Assembly: GCA_036377055.1 (NCBI GenBank)
Contig: DASUZD010000317.1
Location: 1-13,890, forward strand
From: DASUZD01 sp036377055
GTDB lineage: Bacteria; Actinomycetota; Thermoleophilia; Gaiellales; Gaiellaceae
DNA: 13,890 nucleotides
Direction of reading: 5' to 3'
The notes under the pieces are model-generated. The model ran no database searches. It worked only from the letters and a program-made list of their open reading frames with translations, and was not told the origin of the DNA. Positions 13,066-13,890 of the stretch are shown piece by piece (positions within the stretch are counted from its first letter, which is position 1; each line of letters starts with the position of its first letter). The position numbers were made by a program, and so were the translations under genes.

Positions 13066-13890
13066 ATGCGCCGTCTCGTCGCGCCCGCGCCCGCGCTCGC
13101 GCTCGCGGTCCTGCTCCTCGCCGGCTGCGGGGGCGGCGGCGCGAAGAAGCAGGCGGCAGGCCCTGCGAAGGCCGGCCCGGGCGCGCAGCTCTTCACGAGC
13201 AGCGGCTGCGGCACATGCCACACGCTCGCCGACGCCGGCACGCACGGAAAGGTCGGCCCGAACCTCGACCAGCTCCAACCCACGTACGCGGTCGTGCAGC
13301 GCCAGGTGCGCGACGGCGGCGGCGGGATGCCGCCCTTTGCCGGGAAGCTGAGCGCCGGGGAGATCCGCAACCTCGCGGCCTACGTCTCCGGCGTGACTGC
13401 CGCGAGCGCCGCGAAGAAGCTGTCGGTCGCGGCGGCGTTCAAGCCCGACGACACGAAGCTCGCCGACTGCAGGCTCGACGCGACCTGCTTCCAGCAGGCG
13501 TTCGCGAACCTCGCGTACCGCAACGGTCCGAAGGCGGCGCTGGCGACGTTCGTCCGCGAGATGAGGACGAATCGTTACGTCGAGGAGAACTGCCACCGGA
13601 TCGCGCACGCGATCGGGGCGGGCGCGCTCACCCGCTTCCATGGCAACGTCGGCGAGGCGTTCGCGAAGGGCTCGTCCGCGTGCTGGTCGGGCTATTACCA
13701 CGGGATCCTCGAGCGCGCGTTCCAGGGCGTCCCCGACGACCGGATCGGCGCCGTCGCGCGCCGGCTCTGCGCGTCGCAGTCGATCCGCCGGACCGCGTTC
13801 ATCGCGTACCAGTGCGTCCACGGCCTCGGGCACGGGCTGATGATCTACACCGGCTATGACCTGCCGCTCGCGCTGAAGATATGCGACCGG
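13066..13890 (+). CDS. Lipoprotein: cytochrome c domain fused to a Cys/His-rich domain (5' part)
   Basis: The frame is open to the window end; 275 residues are visible. The N-terminus is a lipoprotein signal with lipobox LAGC (lipidated Cys21), then a Gly/Ala/Lys linker. A mono-heme class I cytochrome c domain spans about 38-110: CGTCH (48-52) binds heme, KVGPNL follows, and Met88 in MPPF is the likely axial ligand. From about 134 a second domain starts that I do not recognise. It carries CHRIAHAIG (176-184), ACWSGYYHGILE (205-216), a Cys at 235, QCVHGLGHGLM (249-259) and LALKIC (268-273), giving 7 Cys and several spaced His. No second CxxCH is seen. The protein should sit on the outer face of the membrane; electron transfer to a metal or redox site in the second domain is inferred only. 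The gene probably has its own promoter after aroE. Confidence 0.8.
   Translation, partial: MRRLVAPAPALALAVLLLAGCGGGGAKKQAAGPAKAGPGAQLFTSSGCGTCHTLADAGTHGKVGPNLDQLQPTYAVVQRQVRDGGGGMPPFAGKLSAGEIRNLAAYVSGVTAASAAKKLSVAAAFKPDDTKLADCRLDATCFQQAFANLAYRNGPKAALATFVREMRTNRYVEENCHRIAHAIGAGALTRFHGNVGEAFAKGSSACWSGYYHGILERAFQGVPDDRIGAVARRLCASQSIRRTAFIAYQCVHGLGHGLMIYTGYDLPLALKICDR

Noticed and set aside
12874..13833. Minus-strand open frame opposite the cytochrome lipoprotein
   Set aside because: The plus strand carries a lipobox, CxxCH and ordered Cys/His motifs in one frame; the antisense frame has none.
1..13890. CRISPR array, insertion sequence, phage or integrase genes
   Set aside because: No regularly spaced repeats and no transposase, integrase or phage protein were found; the gene content is mostly chromosomal housekeeping.

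Overview
The window is about 70% G+C by eye, and every supported gene lies on the + strand. Gene order and protein features suggest an actinobacterium, probably a deep-branching one such as Thermoleophilia/Gaiellales. The order metallo-hydrolase - hisS - aspS, and further on alaS - ruvX - mltG - aroE, matches the arrangement known from mycobacteria and other Actinomycetota. Start codons are often GTG, neighbouring genes often overlap by 4 bases, and several first-in-unit genes have a TANNNT -10 element 6-7 bases before the start codon, which implies leaderless mRNAs. The lineage is inferred from these features; no rRNA or other marker is present to confirm it.

Region 1 (1-3385) holds the 3' part of a glyoxalase II-like metallo-hydrolase, then hisS and aspS, joined by 4-base overlaps into one translation operon. 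Region 2 (3429-5363) is an accessory set of three genes: a long coiled-coil protein, a two-helix membrane protein with a Pro/Glu-rich linker that carries two copies of a perfect palindrome, and a small secreted RlpA-like double-psi beta-barrel protein. Together they look like an envelope or cell-division module, but only the last has a recognisable fold. Region 3 (5364-5681) is non-coding. It contains inverted repeats and a long-range stem followed by a T run, suggesting an unassigned small RNA.

Region 4 (5682-8101) has mnmA (tRNA 2-thiolation) with an unusual N-terminal extension, followed by a degenerate RsbW-like anti-sigma protein translationally coupled to a SigB/SigF-type sigma factor. 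Region 5 (8102-8319) is non-coding, with several palindromes that resemble REP/MITE remnants, and ends in the alaS promoter. Region 6 (8320-12151) is the coupled operon alaS - ruvX - mltG, closed by a GC-rich hairpin. Region 7 has aroE and then, cut off by the window end, a lipoprotein that joins a mono-heme cytochrome c domain to a Cys/His-rich domain I cannot assign.

Most of the window is housekeeping: aminoacylation (His, Asp, Ala), tRNA modification, rRNA processing/recombination (RuvX), peptidoglycan (MltG, RlpA-like), shikimate synthesis and stress transcription. The points most worth a second look are the cytochrome-Cys/His lipoprotein, the candidate RNA at about 5495-5656, the in-frame palindromes, and the anti-sigma protein that lacks its ATP-binding hallmarks.
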